Assembly: GCA_024275995.1 (NCBI GenBank)
Contig: JAJRYB010000009.1
Location: 1 to 54,508, forward strand
Origin: Planctomycetota bacterium
Lineage (GTDB): Bacteria; Planctomycetota; Phycisphaerae; SM23-33
Direction: 5' to 3'
Length of the DNA stretch: 54,508 nucleotides
Part shown: positions 25,756 to 33,543 of the stretch, piece by piece
How the letters are laid out: every line of letters begins with the position of its first letter
How positions within the stretch are numbered: the stretch's first letter is position 1
Position numbers and translations under genes: made by a program
Notes under the pieces: generated by a model
What the model was told of the DNA's origin: nothing
Databases searched by the model: none
The model's input: the letters and a program-made list of their open reading frames with translations, nothing else

Positions 25756-25866
25756 TCGTTCGCCGGATATAAGTCCTGCGGGCATGCTCACAGTAGCAAC
25801 GGCGGGAAGCACCAAGGAGAAGAGGCTCACTTCGCGTTTGTTCTGTGGGTGGGAACTCCTTTATCC
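25756..25866 (+). ncRNA. Candidate structured RNA
   Basis: Starting at the predicted transcription start, the segment folds into a rod. The outer stem GGATA.AAG (25765-25773, one bulged base) pairs with CTTTATCC (25859-25866), TCC (25774-25776) pairs with GGA, CTCACAG (25787-25793) pairs with CTGTGGG (25843-25849), and AACG.CG pairs with CGCGTT inside. A 10-nt asymmetric bulge interrupts it. The rod-with-bulge shape is reminiscent of 6S RNA, but I cannot see the conserved 6S sequences. It could instead be the leader of the sigma-factor mRNA. Confidence 0.35.
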
Positions 25867-26434
25867 AAGAGAGGTTATGCTTTCTCGCCAAGGGTGCGGG
25901 CAAAGTTTTTCACAAAAAAAACACAGAAAAATCGGCGTTTCCCGATTACGCGCGCTACAATGTTATGCGAGTTCAGGGAAGAGCCGCTGGGAAGGCTCGT
26001 CACCCGGTTGAAATTACGGAGGATGGGTCTGGAGTAGTTGGCCGCTTTTCAGGCTGTTTGATCCACCTTGCTCATGTTTGCGTTCGATGTTCCGGCTTGC
26101 AGGTTGCTTTCGGGAACGGTGTTGAGGTTTTTGTTTTTCGCTCGCTCAATCACGGATGCTTGGGCCCCGCCGGTACGTCAGCATGCAGGGAAAATTGCTT
26201 AAGGCTTGTGGAATGGCACTTTACGCTCAGCTCACGCTTCTATTGGTGGTTCGTCCCCTTGGGGCTGTGTGCGCTTCCACGTCCGAAACGGTTTTCTCCG
26301 GTTAGTTCTGTTAAATAATGCAAAAACCCGGCTGTGTTGAGACAGCCGACGAAGTAGCAGAAAACCCAAGACAGATATTCCATTAACCCGTTTCCCCGCT
26401 CAGGGAAACACTGCTCACAGAAAGGAGCTTAGAA

Positions 26435-27373
26435 ATGGTTACCGCGACGACCACTTATAAGCGAGCAGCAGCAAACGGAATGGCTTTCCTCAGAAAGCTG
26501 TCCGACGACGAAAGGGCGACTTACGCTCGGATTCCAGAGGAGATAGATTTCGTTCCTCATCCGTCCTTTCAACTTGCCTCGACCGAGGGCAGGCTCTTCG
26601 GCGAGGATGCGGAAACGGTAAACGTTCCGCAGTGGACGCAGTATCCGGAAGTTCCGGAAGAAATCGCCCCCAGGCAGAGAGGCAAGGCTACTCTCAGCGA
26701 CGAGGACGAAGCAAAGCTGTTTCTGTCTTACAACTACGCCCGGTATCGCCTGGCGAAGTTGATTGACGCCCAGACGCGGCGAAAGAGCGCCACGCGGGCG
26801 CGGGAAATGGCCCGCTGGTACGCACGCGCGCTGAAATGCCGCGCGAACATTGTCCGCGCGAATATGGCGCTGGTGCTGGCGATGGCGAAACGCACGCGCA
26901 TCCCCAACGTCGATTTTACGGAGATAGTCTCCGAGGGGAACATGGCCCTTCTGCGCAGCGTCGAGAAGTTCGACGTTTCGCGCGGGTTCAAGTTCTCCAC
27001 GTACGCCTGCCGGGCGATCCTCAAGAGTTTCAACCGCCAGGCGACCAAGACGGGCAGGTATCGCCAGCACTTTCCGACCGAGTACGATCCCGAGTTCGAT
27101 CGGAGCGATTACGACCTCAAGAAGCACGATATGCAACTGGCAGAGTCCATCGACTCGCTTCGGGAAATCCTGTCCCGCAACGGTGCAAAGCTGAGCGACG
27201 TTGAGCGGACGATCGTCCTTGAGCGGTTCGCGATGGGATCGCACAAGAAAAAGCGGACGCTGGCGGAGGTAGGGCAGATGGTCGGCCTGACTAACGAGCG
27301 CGTTCGCCAGATCCAGAACGTCGCGCTCAGCAAACTTCGCATGGCGCTGGATGAGAGTTATTTGAAGGTGTAA
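26435..27373 (+). CDS. RNA polymerase sigma factor, planctomycete type
   Basis: 312 residues. The atypical N-terminus (KRAAANGMAFLRKLSDDERA, then an acidic low-homology stretch) is of a kind seen in planctomycete sigma factors. Region 2 includes DFTEIVSEGNMALLRSVEKF and FKFSTYACRAILKSFNRQ; region 4 includes RTLAEVGQMVGLTNERVRQI. There is no region 1.1. SD AGGAG is eight bases upstream, below a GTTTCCC/GGGAAAC hairpin. The long leader suggests control at the RNA level. A palindromic terminator follows at 27417. It could be a primary-like or a specialised sigma; the window does not decide. Confidence 0.9.
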   Translation: MVTATTTYKRAAANGMAFLRKLSDDERATYARIPEEIDFVPHPSFQLASTEGRLFGEDAETVNVPQWTQYPEVPEEIAPRQRGKATLSDEDEAKLFLSYNYARYRLAKLIDAQTRRKSATRAREMARWYARALKCRANIVRANMALVLAMAKRTRIPNVDFTEIVSEGNMALLRSVEKFDVSRGFKFSTYACRAILKSFNRQATKTGRYRQHFPTEYDPEFDRSDYDLKKHDMQLAESIDSLREILSRNGAKLSDVERTIVLERFAMGSHKKKRTLAEVGQMVGLTNERVRQIQNVALSKLRMALDESYLKV

Positions 27374-27416
27374 GGCGACGTGTGAATCGCTTATGCGCCG
27401 GTAACGTAATTTGCGA

Positions 27417-27444
27417 CAGCCCACGGATTGCAATCCGTAGGCTG
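27417..27444 (+). terminator. Conserved palindromic terminator, copy 2
   Basis: Same 28-nt palindrome as at 8811-8838, differing only at the inner part of the 3' arm, followed by TTGCTCT. It lies 44 bp after the sigma-factor stop and 52 bp before the tRNA gene. Confidence 0.6.
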
Positions 27445-27496
27445 TTGCTCTAATTGCAATCCATCTTCGGGTCGATATACTGTGAAACTCTCAGGC

Positions 27497-27570
27497 GGGC
27501 GTGTAGCTCAGTTGGCTAGAGCGCATCGCTTACACCGATGATGTCACAGGTTCGAGTCCTGTCACGCCCA
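27497..27570 (+). tRNA. tRNA-Val (anticodon TAC)
   Basis: A full cloverleaf can be drawn. Acceptor GGGCGTG (27497-27503) pairs with CACGCCC (27563-27569), with discriminator A at 27570. The D stem is GCTC/GAGC. The anticodon stem CATCG/CGATG has loop CTTACAC, with TAC at 27531-27533. The T stem is ACAGG/CCTGT with loop TTCGAGT. The anticodon UAC decodes valine GUA and, by wobble, GUG. The 3' CCA is not encoded, so a CCA-adding enzyme is needed. Confidence 0.97.
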
Positions 27571-27738
27571 TCCGTCATTGTCCCGCCGCCTGTGGGCAGG
27601 GGGGGCATTGCCCTTGAGGGCAGGCCGTCTTGCGCGAAAACCGCGCGGGGCGAGTGACTTGCTTTCCGGGGCGCCATGCCTTACAAGTGCGGCGAGATTC
27701 CCTATCGACCTTCGGACGGCATCAATGAGGAGAAAACG

Positions 27739-28215
27739 ATGGCACTTTACAGCGTCGATGAAGTTTTCCAGATCGCGATCCAGATAGAGCAGGCCGGGCA
27801 GATATTCTACGAAACCGTCGCACGCGCGAGCATCAGTCCGGTCGTTGCCCAAATGTGCCGGCACCTGGCGGGTCAGGAAAATGTCCATATCCAGCAGTTC
27901 AGCGCGATGCGGGACGCAGCCGTCGAAAAGTCCGAAAAGCGGAGGATGCCGATGGAGAAGATGGAATTCGTCCAGGCGATGACGCAGGACGAGGTGCTCC
28001 CGATGGCGCAGGAGGCAAAACGGGTCGCTTCCGAGTGCGGCCTGGACGAGGTGCTGGAGATGGCCATTCGAATGGAAAATGACGCCGTGGCGTTTTACAC
28101 GGAGTTGCTCGAGGCCGTCGACGAACAGGACGCCGCAGGCGTGCGGGCGATCATCGATCAGGAGAAGGCCCACGCGATTCAACTGACCGAAGCGAGGGCG
28201 GAACTGGAAGCGTGA
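27739..28215 (+). CDS. Ferritin-like (rubrerythrin-type) di-iron protein
   Basis: 158 residues from the ATG at 27739, preceded by GGAG. Four helices carry the expected acidic/histidine ligands: IEQAGQIFYETVAR in helix 1, GQENVHIQQF in helix 2, RMENDAVAFYTEL in helix 3 and IDQEKAHAIQL in helix 4. This is the ExxH-type di-iron site of rubrerythrin/ferritin-like proteins. The rubredoxin domain of classical rubrerythrin is absent. Family role: peroxide detoxification or iron handling. The frame continues upstream to 27676, but that part lies before the SD and is not used. Confidence 0.88.
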   Translation: MALYSVDEVFQIAIQIEQAGQIFYETVARASISPVVAQMCRHLAGQENVHIQQFSAMRDAAVEKSEKRRMPMEKMEFVQAMTQDEVLPMAQEAKRVASECGLDEVLEMAIRMENDAVAFYTELLEAVDEQDAAGVRAIIDQEKAHAIQLTEARAELEA

Positions 28216-28272
28216 ATCGATCTGATCCGAATATTTCGTAACCACAAAGGGTGTTCATTTTGAAAGTATCCG

Positions 28273-28335
28273 GCGACGGCAGTGATCGTTTTTGACATGA
28301 AACCTTTTGTATTCTTTGTGTTCTTTGTGGTGAAA
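28273..28335. repeat. Imperfect CTTTGTGTT repeat tract
   Basis: The tract reads as imperfect nonamers TTTTGTATT, CTTTGTGTT, CTTTGTGGT ahead of GAAAAAT. It is an intergenic short repeat of the kind often found scattered in environmental genomes; related tracts (CACAAA/CACAGA units) occur near 25910-25935 and 54452-54480. Confidence 0.5.
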
Positions 28336-28367
28336 AATCCGGGTTGATACGGACGGAGAAATCGAAC

Positions 28368-29039
28368 GTGTCCGACGAGCAGGAAAACAAAAACTATTTC
28401 GTTCATGAGAGCGCGTACGTCGACGAGCCGGTGGATATCGGCGAGGGTACGAAGATATGGCATTTCGCGCACGTCATGAGCGGCGCGAAGATCGGAAAGC
28501 GCTGCATCCTGGGACAGAACGTTCTCGTCGCCGGCGGCGTTGTCATCGGCGGCAACGTCAAGATACAGAACAACGTCGCAATCTACACCGGGACTATCGT
28601 CGAGGACGACGTTTTCCTGGGCCCCAGTTGCGTGCTGACCAACGTGACCAACCCGCGCAGCCAGATCGTCCGTCACCGCCTTTACGAAAAGACACTCATC
28701 CGTCGCGGCGCTACGATAGGGGCCAACGCCACAATCCTCTGCGGTATCGAGATCGGCAGGTACGCCTTCATCGCCGCCGGCGCTCTTGTCGCCGCGTCCG
28801 TGCCGGACTATGCCCTGATGATGGGCGTTCCCACGAAACAGCGTGGCTGGATGAGCCGCCATGGTCACCGTCTGGAAAACCCCGATACCGATGGTATCAT
28901 GGTCTGTCCGGAAAGCGGGTACCGATACAGGGAGGCCTCGCCCGGCGTCCTGAAGTGCCTGGATCTGGACGAGGAGGCGCCCCTTCCGGCGGAATTTGCC
29001 GAGGGAAAGAAAACGTACGACGAATTCAAAAAGCAGTAG
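28368..29039 (+). CDS. wbpD: WbpD-like sugar-nucleotide N-acetyltransferase
   Basis: 223 residues from a GTG at 28368, nine bases after GGAG; a TTG further upstream is less likely. A left-handed beta-helix of hexapeptide repeats begins at HESAYVDEPVDIGEGTKIWH and includes NVKIQNNVAIYTGTIVEDDV and RGATIGANATILCGIEIGRY, a good match to WbpD/WlbB. That enzyme acetylates the 3-amino group of UDP-GlcNAc(3NH2)A with acetyl-CoA. The C-terminal 50 residues hold a small Cys pair (CPESGYRYR...KCLDL). It is followed by the matching aminotransferase and epimerase genes. Its stop codon is supplied by the heptamer repeat at 29036. Confidence 0.85.
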   Translation: MSDEQENKNYFVHESAYVDEPVDIGEGTKIWHFAHVMSGAKIGKRCILGQNVLVAGGVVIGGNVKIQNNVAIYTGTIVEDDVFLGPSCVLTNVTNPRSQIVRHRLYEKTLIRRGATIGANATILCGIEIGRYAFIAAGALVAASVPDYALMMGVPTKQRGWMSRHGHRLENPDTDGIMVCPESGYRYREASPGVLKCLDLDEEAPLPAEFAEGKKTYDEFKKQ

Positions 29040-29067
29040 TCAGTAGTCCGTATCCCGTAGTCAGTAA
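29036..29067. repeat. Heptamer tract GTAGTC(A/C) x4, copy 2
   Basis: Four heptamers GTAGTCA, GTAGTCC, GTATCCC, GTAGTCA, then GTAA, preceded by AAGCA exactly as at 21221-21252. The first TAG of the tract is the stop codon of the acetyltransferase gene. Confidence 0.75.
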
Positions 29068-29148
29068 AGACGTTGCGATTACCGATTAAAAGTGTTTAGC
29101 AGTGGGTGGAACACCCACTGAAAACGACAAAAACGAAGGAAGGAATAC

Positions 29149-30252
29149 ATGCAAGTTCCCCTGCTGGACCTGAAAGCCCAATATGCGACGATCAAGGACG
29201 AATTATCGCCCGTTATCGAAGATGTAATGGACAGCCAGTACTTCATCGGAGGACCGGCCGTACAGGAACTCGAAGGTCTCATCGCCGGGTACAGCGGCTG
29301 CAAGGGCGCCGTCGGCGTTTCCAGCGGAACCGACGCGCTGGTGCTCAGCCTCATGGCGCTTGGGATCGGGGCCGGCGACGAAGTTATCACGACGCCGTAT
29401 ACGTTTTTCGCAACGGCTGGGAGCATCCGCCGGACTGGTGCGAAGCCGGTGTTCGTGGACATCGAGCCGGACACGTTCAACATCGATACCGCCCGGATCG
29501 CCGCAGCCGTTACGGACAAGACCCGCGCGATCGTACCGGTCCACCTGTTCGGGCAGATGGCCGATATGGACCCGATCATGGAAATCGCGGAAAAGCGCGA
29601 TCTGTACGTGATCGAGGACGCCGCACAGGCGATCGGCGCGACGTACAAGTCCGCCAAGGCAGGCTCGATCGGCACGATGGGGTGTCTGAGCTTCTTTCCC
29701 AGCAAGAACCTCGGCGGGCTTGGCGACGGTGGAATGGTCGTCACGCAGGACGAGGAGTTACTCGAACGTCTTCGGCAAGGTCGAAATCACGGCCAGAACC
29801 CCAAGTACTACTACAAGTGGGTGGGCGGCAACTTCCGGCTGGATACGCTCCAGGCGGCTGGGCTTATCGTCAAGCTCCGCCACCTGGACGACTGGTCCGC
29901 AAAACGCCGCGCCAACGCCGCGAAGTACGACGCGATCTTCGCTGAGATCGAACCGGTTACGACGCCGCCTGTTCGCGATTACAACGTGTCGATCTACAAC
30001 CAGTACGTGATCCGCGTTCCGCGTCGCGATGAGTTGCAGGCGTTCCTCAAGGACAGCGGGATAGGCACGGCTGTCTACTATCCGCTGAGCCTGCACGAGC
30101 AGGAATGTTTCGCCGAGCTTGGGTATAAGCGGGGCGATTTCCCCGTCTCGGAAGCCGCCGCCGATCAGACGCTCGCCCTTCCGGTATATCCCGAGCTGAC
30201 CGACGAGCAGATCGAATACACCGCCGGGAAGGTTCGCGAATTTTTATCTTGA
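29149..30252 (+). CDS. wbpE: DegT/DnrJ/EryC1 aminotransferase (WbpE-like)
   Basis: 367 residues. The PLP-lysine motif is LSFFPSKNLGGLGDGGMV near residue 186; the N-terminus MQVPLLDLKAQYATIKDEL, ending GTDALVLSLMALG and VIEDAAQAIGATYK are standard for the family. WbpE/WlbC members transfer an amino group from glutamate to the 3-keto group of UDP-2-acetamido-ribo-hexuluronate. The assignment to this substrate rests on the adjacent WbpD- and WbpI-like genes; other sugar aminotransferases share the fold. SD GGAAGGAA precedes the ATG. The next gene starts 17 bp on. Confidence 0.88.
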   Translation: MQVPLLDLKAQYATIKDELSPVIEDVMDSQYFIGGPAVQELEGLIAGYSGCKGAVGVSSGTDALVLSLMALGIGAGDEVITTPYTFFATAGSIRRTGAKPVFVDIEPDTFNIDTARIAAAVTDKTRAIVPVHLFGQMADMDPIMEIAEKRDLYVIEDAAQAIGATYKSAKAGSIGTMGCLSFFPSKNLGGLGDGGMVVTQDEELLERLRQGRNHGQNPKYYYKWVGGNFRLDTLQAAGLIVKLRHLDDWSAKRRANAAKYDAIFAEIEPVTTPPVRDYNVSIYNQYVIRVPRRDELQAFLKDSGIGTAVYYPLSLHEQECFAELGYKRGDFPVSEAAADQTLALPVYPELTDEQIEYTAGKVREFLS

Positions 30253-30268
30253 GCGTTCGGAGCGTGCG

Positions 30269-31393
30269 ATGAAAACTCTGAAACTTGTAACGATCGTCGG
30301 AGCGCGCCCGCAGTTCGTCAAGGCGGCCGCTCTCAGCAGGGCGATCGCCGCGTTCAATGGTTCCGACGGCGACGTAACGATCGACGAGCGGATTGTCCAC
30401 ACCGGCCAGCATTACGACGAGAACATGTCGAAGGTCTTCTTCGATGAGTTGGGCATCCCCGCCCCACAAGTGAACATCGAGGTCGGAAGCGCCCCGCACG
30501 GCCGGCAGACCGGCGAAATGCTTTCGGGGGTCGAGCAAATTCTGCTGGACGAAAGGCCGGACCTTGTGCTGGTCTACGGCGACGCGAACTCGACACTCGC
30601 CGGCGCCCTGGCGGCTGCGAAACTGTCGATTCCCGTCGCGCACGTCGAGGCGGGCGTCCAGGACCGCATGCAACGAACGCCCGAAGCTATCAACGGCGTC
30701 CTGGCCGATTGCGTCGCGACGCTGCTGCTGTGTCCGACGGAGAGGGCGGCGCGGAATCTCGCCGAGTGCGGAATTACCGAAGGCGTCCACAACGTCGGCG
30801 ACGTCATGCACGATTCGTTTCTCAGGCATCTGCCAGCGGCGAGGGAAAAAAACTATGCGCTCGAGTTGCTGGGGTTGAAAGACAAGTCGTACTACCTTCT
30901 TACCGTCCATCGCGCGGAGAACGCGGACGACCCGTCGCGACTGTCCGGTATCGTGGAGGCGCTCGGGAACCTCGGAAAGCCCGTGGTCTGGCCGCTGCAT
31001 CCGCGAACGCGGGAGGCGCTGCGGGAAATGCGGGCTGAGCTTGGCGGGTACGTCCACACGATAGCCCCCGTCGGGTACCTGGACATGATCTCGCTGGAAG
31101 CGGGCGCGCGGATAATCCTTACCGACTCCGGCGGGGTGCAGAAGGAGGCGTATTGGTCCTCCGTGCCGTGCGTTACGCTGCGCGACGAAACGGAGTGGGG
31201 CGAACTGCTCGACGCCGGGTGCAACCGTCTGGCGGGCACTGACGCGGAGAAAATTCTCGCAGCCGTCGCTGCTGTCGAGGCACAGGACTGTTCGCTGCCG
31301 ACGGAGATGCCCACGGAGATATTTGGCGACGGCAGAAGCGCGGAAAAAATCGTGTCACTTCTTGCCGGGAGCGTCCTGTCCGTCACGCCCTGA
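30269..31393 (+). CDS. wbpI: Non-hydrolysing UDP-sugar 2-epimerase (WbpI/WecB family)
   Basis: 374 residues. Motifs: TIVGARPQFVKAAALSRAI, VHTGQHYDENMS, VYGDANSTLAGALAAAKLSI, HVEAGVQDRMQRTPEAINGV, LTVHRAENADD and LTDSGGVQKEA. The catalytic Asp (YGD), the two Glu (HVEAG, PEA) and the His of VHRAEN are kept; the family GLR(S/T) is altered to GVQD. The DENMS and FVKAA context fits the WbpI subgroup, which turns UDP-GlcNAc(3NAc)A into the manno form. The last 39 bp overlap the 3' end of the facing WbpM-like gene. Confidence 0.88.
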   Translation: MKTLKLVTIVGARPQFVKAAALSRAIAAFNGSDGDVTIDERIVHTGQHYDENMSKVFFDELGIPAPQVNIEVGSAPHGRQTGEMLSGVEQILLDERPDLVLVYGDANSTLAGALAAAKLSIPVAHVEAGVQDRMQRTPEAINGVLADCVATLLLCPTERAARNLAECGITEGVHNVGDVMHDSFLRHLPAAREKNYALELLGLKDKSYYLLTVHRAENADDPSRLSGIVEALGNLGKPVVWPLHPRTREALREMRAELGGYVHTIAPVGYLDMISLEAGARIILTDSGGVQKEAYWSSVPCVTLRDETEWGELLDAGCNRLAGTDAEKILAAVAAVEAQDCSLPTEMPTEIFGDGRSAEKIVSLLAGSVLSVTP

Positions 31394-33385
31394 CGATTTT
31401 TCCCCTTCCGCACCGGGCGGATTCAGCGGCGCGTACTCCGGAACGATCTTCCGGAAAGCCTCTATCGTCTTGGCGCGGTCTTGCAGGTTCTGGAACTTCT
31501 CCAGCCCTTCGATGGCCTCGGATACCTTTTCCGGGTCCTGCGACGTGTGTTTCCAGACCATTACCTTCGGATGGACGGTCGGCTCGATGTCCTCGCCACT
31601 GGTGCGAAGTTCCTCGAAGAGTTTTTCTCCAGGGCGAACGCCGCTGAATACGATGTCTATGTCCTCGTCGGGACGGAACCCGCTGAGCGTGATCATCTGC
31701 CTGGCGAGGTCAACGATCTTCACCGGTTCGCCCATGTCCAGAAGGAAGATTTGACCGCCCTGGCCCATTGTGGCGGCCTGGAGAACCAGTTGCGCCGCTT
31801 CCGGGATCGTCATGAAGTACCGCGTCATCTCCGGGTGTGTCACCGTTACCGGTCCGCCGGCGGCGATCTGCTTGCGGAAGGTCGGAACCACCGAACCGCT
31901 CGATCCGAGGACGTTTCCGAACCGGACCGCCTTGAACTGTGTTTTGCAATCATCGCGGCCGTTGAGGGACTGGGTGTAAATCTCCGCGATTCGCTTGGAG
32001 CAGCCCATTATCGACGACGGGTTCACCGCCTTGTCGGTCGAAATCATGACGAATTCCGCCGCTCCGTAGCGGATGGACGCATCCGCGACATTCTTGGACC
32101 CGAAGATGTTGTTCTTGACCGCCTCGCAGGGGTTCTGCTCCATAAGCGGAACGTGTTTGTGAGCGGCTGCGTGTATTACCACCTCCGGACGGTGCTTCTC
32201 CCACAGGCTCATCACGCGCTGCCTGTCGAAGATGTCGCAGATGCACGGAATCGTCGGTATTTCCCGGTGCGTTTTCTTCAGTTCGTTCTCGATGTCGAAC
32301 AAGGGCGTCTCGGCCTGCTCGACGAGGATCAGCCTTGCCGGTTCGTACAGCGAAACCTGTCGGCACATTTCCGAACCGATACTGCCCCCCGCGCCGGTGA
32401 TAAGCACCCGCCTGTTGCGGATGAACTTCGCGACGGCGCAGGCGTCCAGCTCGACCGCCTCCCGTCCGAGAAGGTCGTTGATGTCAACCGGCCGGATCTG
32501 CGAGACCGTCACGCGCCCGTCGATAAGATCGCCAACGCCTGGAAGCGATTGGAACTTCAATTTCGTGCCGCTGCACAGCTCGATTACGCGACGAAGCTCC
32601 TTCTGGGTCGCTCTCGGCATGGCGATGATGATTTCTTCGATCTCTTCATCTTCGCAGACCTGGCGAATCTCGGAGGTCGGACCCAGCACGGGAATCCCGT
32701 GAATCGTGATCCCCTGCTTGCCCGGATCGTCGTCGACCAGGCCGACGACACGGAACCGCTCGACGCGCATTCGATGGATTTCCCGGATGATCGCCTCGGC
32801 GGCGTTACCCGCACCGACGATAAGAACGCGACGGACGCCTTCGGCGGAAATTGGACGCAGCTCCTCGCGGTACAGGCGATAGCCCAGCCTCGCGGTGCAT
32901 ACCAGGAACACCGTCGCAAGGAAGTCCAGTACGAGTACGCCCTTGGGCAGCATCCTGAAATACGTCCCCACGTAGGGCATCGGCAGGCGTTTCATCCACG
33001 TGACGGGAACGTAGAAACTCAGCAGCCATATCAGGAAAGTCGCCAGCACGTACCACCAGCAGGCGAAGAGAATGTTGGCGATATCACGAATGCTCGCGTA
33101 CTGCCATCCGCCGCGAAAGAGCTTCATTCGCCAGAAAATGAACAGCTTGAACAGCAGGAAAAGCGGCAGGAAACGCAGGAAAGACTCGTGGAACCAGTTC
33201 TGCCTGGTTGCGCCTGGGCCCGCGTCGTACCAGACAAGGTATGCCAGCAGAAGCGCAACGAAAAATAACGCCGAGTGAGTCACGACGTTTACGAGGAATC
33301 GATGCCCAAGAGCGAACGATTCCAGGCGCCTCCATACACTGAAGCCGCCACCGTTTGTTATAGATTCCTGATCGGGTTCGGGCAT
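31355..33385 (-). CDS. WbpM/CapD-like membrane nucleotide-sugar 4,6-dehydratase
   Basis: 676 residues from the ATG at 33385; a GTG at 33415 in the same frame is an alternative and neither has a clear SD. About five hydrophobic segments lie in the first 160 residues. A CoA-binding-like Rossmann region (VLIVGAGNAAEAIIREIHRM) follows, then the SDR domain starting VLITGAGGSIGSEMCRQVSL. The catalytic region reads MISTDKAVNPSSIMGCSKRI, with Met in place of the SDR Tyr as in WbpM/FlaA1-type enzymes. These make UDP-4-keto-6-deoxy sugars from UDP-GlcNAc at the inner membrane. It is convergent with, and overlaps, the epimerase gene. Confidence 0.9.
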   Translation of the reverse strand: MPEPDQESITNGGGFSVWRRLESFALGHRFLVNVVTHSALFFVALLLAYLVWYDAGPGATRQNWFHESFLRFLPLFLLFKLFIFWRMKLFRGGWQYASIRDIANILFACWWYVLATFLIWLLSFYVPVTWMKRLPMPYVGTYFRMLPKGVLVLDFLATVFLVCTARLGYRLYREELRPISAEGVRRVLIVGAGNAAEAIIREIHRMRVERFRVVGLVDDDPGKQGITIHGIPVLGPTSEIRQVCEDEEIEEIIIAMPRATQKELRRVIELCSGTKLKFQSLPGVGDLIDGRVTVSQIRPVDINDLLGREAVELDACAVAKFIRNRRVLITGAGGSIGSEMCRQVSLYEPARLILVEQAETPLFDIENELKKTHREIPTIPCICDIFDRQRVMSLWEKHRPEVVIHAAAHKHVPLMEQNPCEAVKNNIFGSKNVADASIRYGAAEFVMISTDKAVNPSSIMGCSKRIAEIYTQSLNGRDDCKTQFKAVRFGNVLGSSGSVVPTFRKQIAAGGPVTVTHPEMTRYFMTIPEAAQLVLQAATMGQGGQIFLLDMGEPVKIVDLARQMITLSGFRPDEDIDIVFSGVRPGEKLFEELRTSGEDIEPTVHPKVMVWKHTSQDPEKVSEAIEGLEKFQNLQDRAKTIEAFRKIVPEYAPLNPPGAEGEKSSGRDGQDAPGKK

Positions 33386-33543
33386 AGTTTCATTTCGAGT
33401 CGAGAGAGGCCACACTGTAATGCATCGGCATCACGGGTGGAACGATTTAGTTATAACTGGTTGCGCCATGCGGAGGCGACCGGTGCCGCTCCAGGCATTT
33501 GCAGCGGAAGGGTTTCGTGGTCGGCGAACCGGGATCTCGCCTT

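Larger units (their letters stand above)
25661..26434. other. Long gap upstream of the sigma-factor gene
   Basis: About 770 bp with no believable gene; a plus-strand frame of 157 codons (25845-26318) has no protein character. It contains a promoter (25722-25749), a structured segment (25765-25866), a small hairpin CGGCTGT / ACAGCCG near 26330-26348, and a hairpin GTTTCCC / GGGAAAC (26390-26409) just before the SD AGGAG (26423-26427) of the sigma gene. It is either a very long 5' leader or a separate untranslated RNA followed by a second promoter I cannot place. Confidence 0.5.

Noticed and set aside
25845-26318. 157-codon plus-strand frame before the sigma gene
   Set aside because: Composition is not protein-like, codon use differs from neighbours and overlapping frames of like length exist; the region looks like untranslated RNA.
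27676-27738. N-terminal extension of the ferritin-like protein starting MPYKCG, hinting at rubredoxin
   Set aside because: Only one cysteine is present, no CxxC pair, and the SD lies just before the later ATG at 27739.
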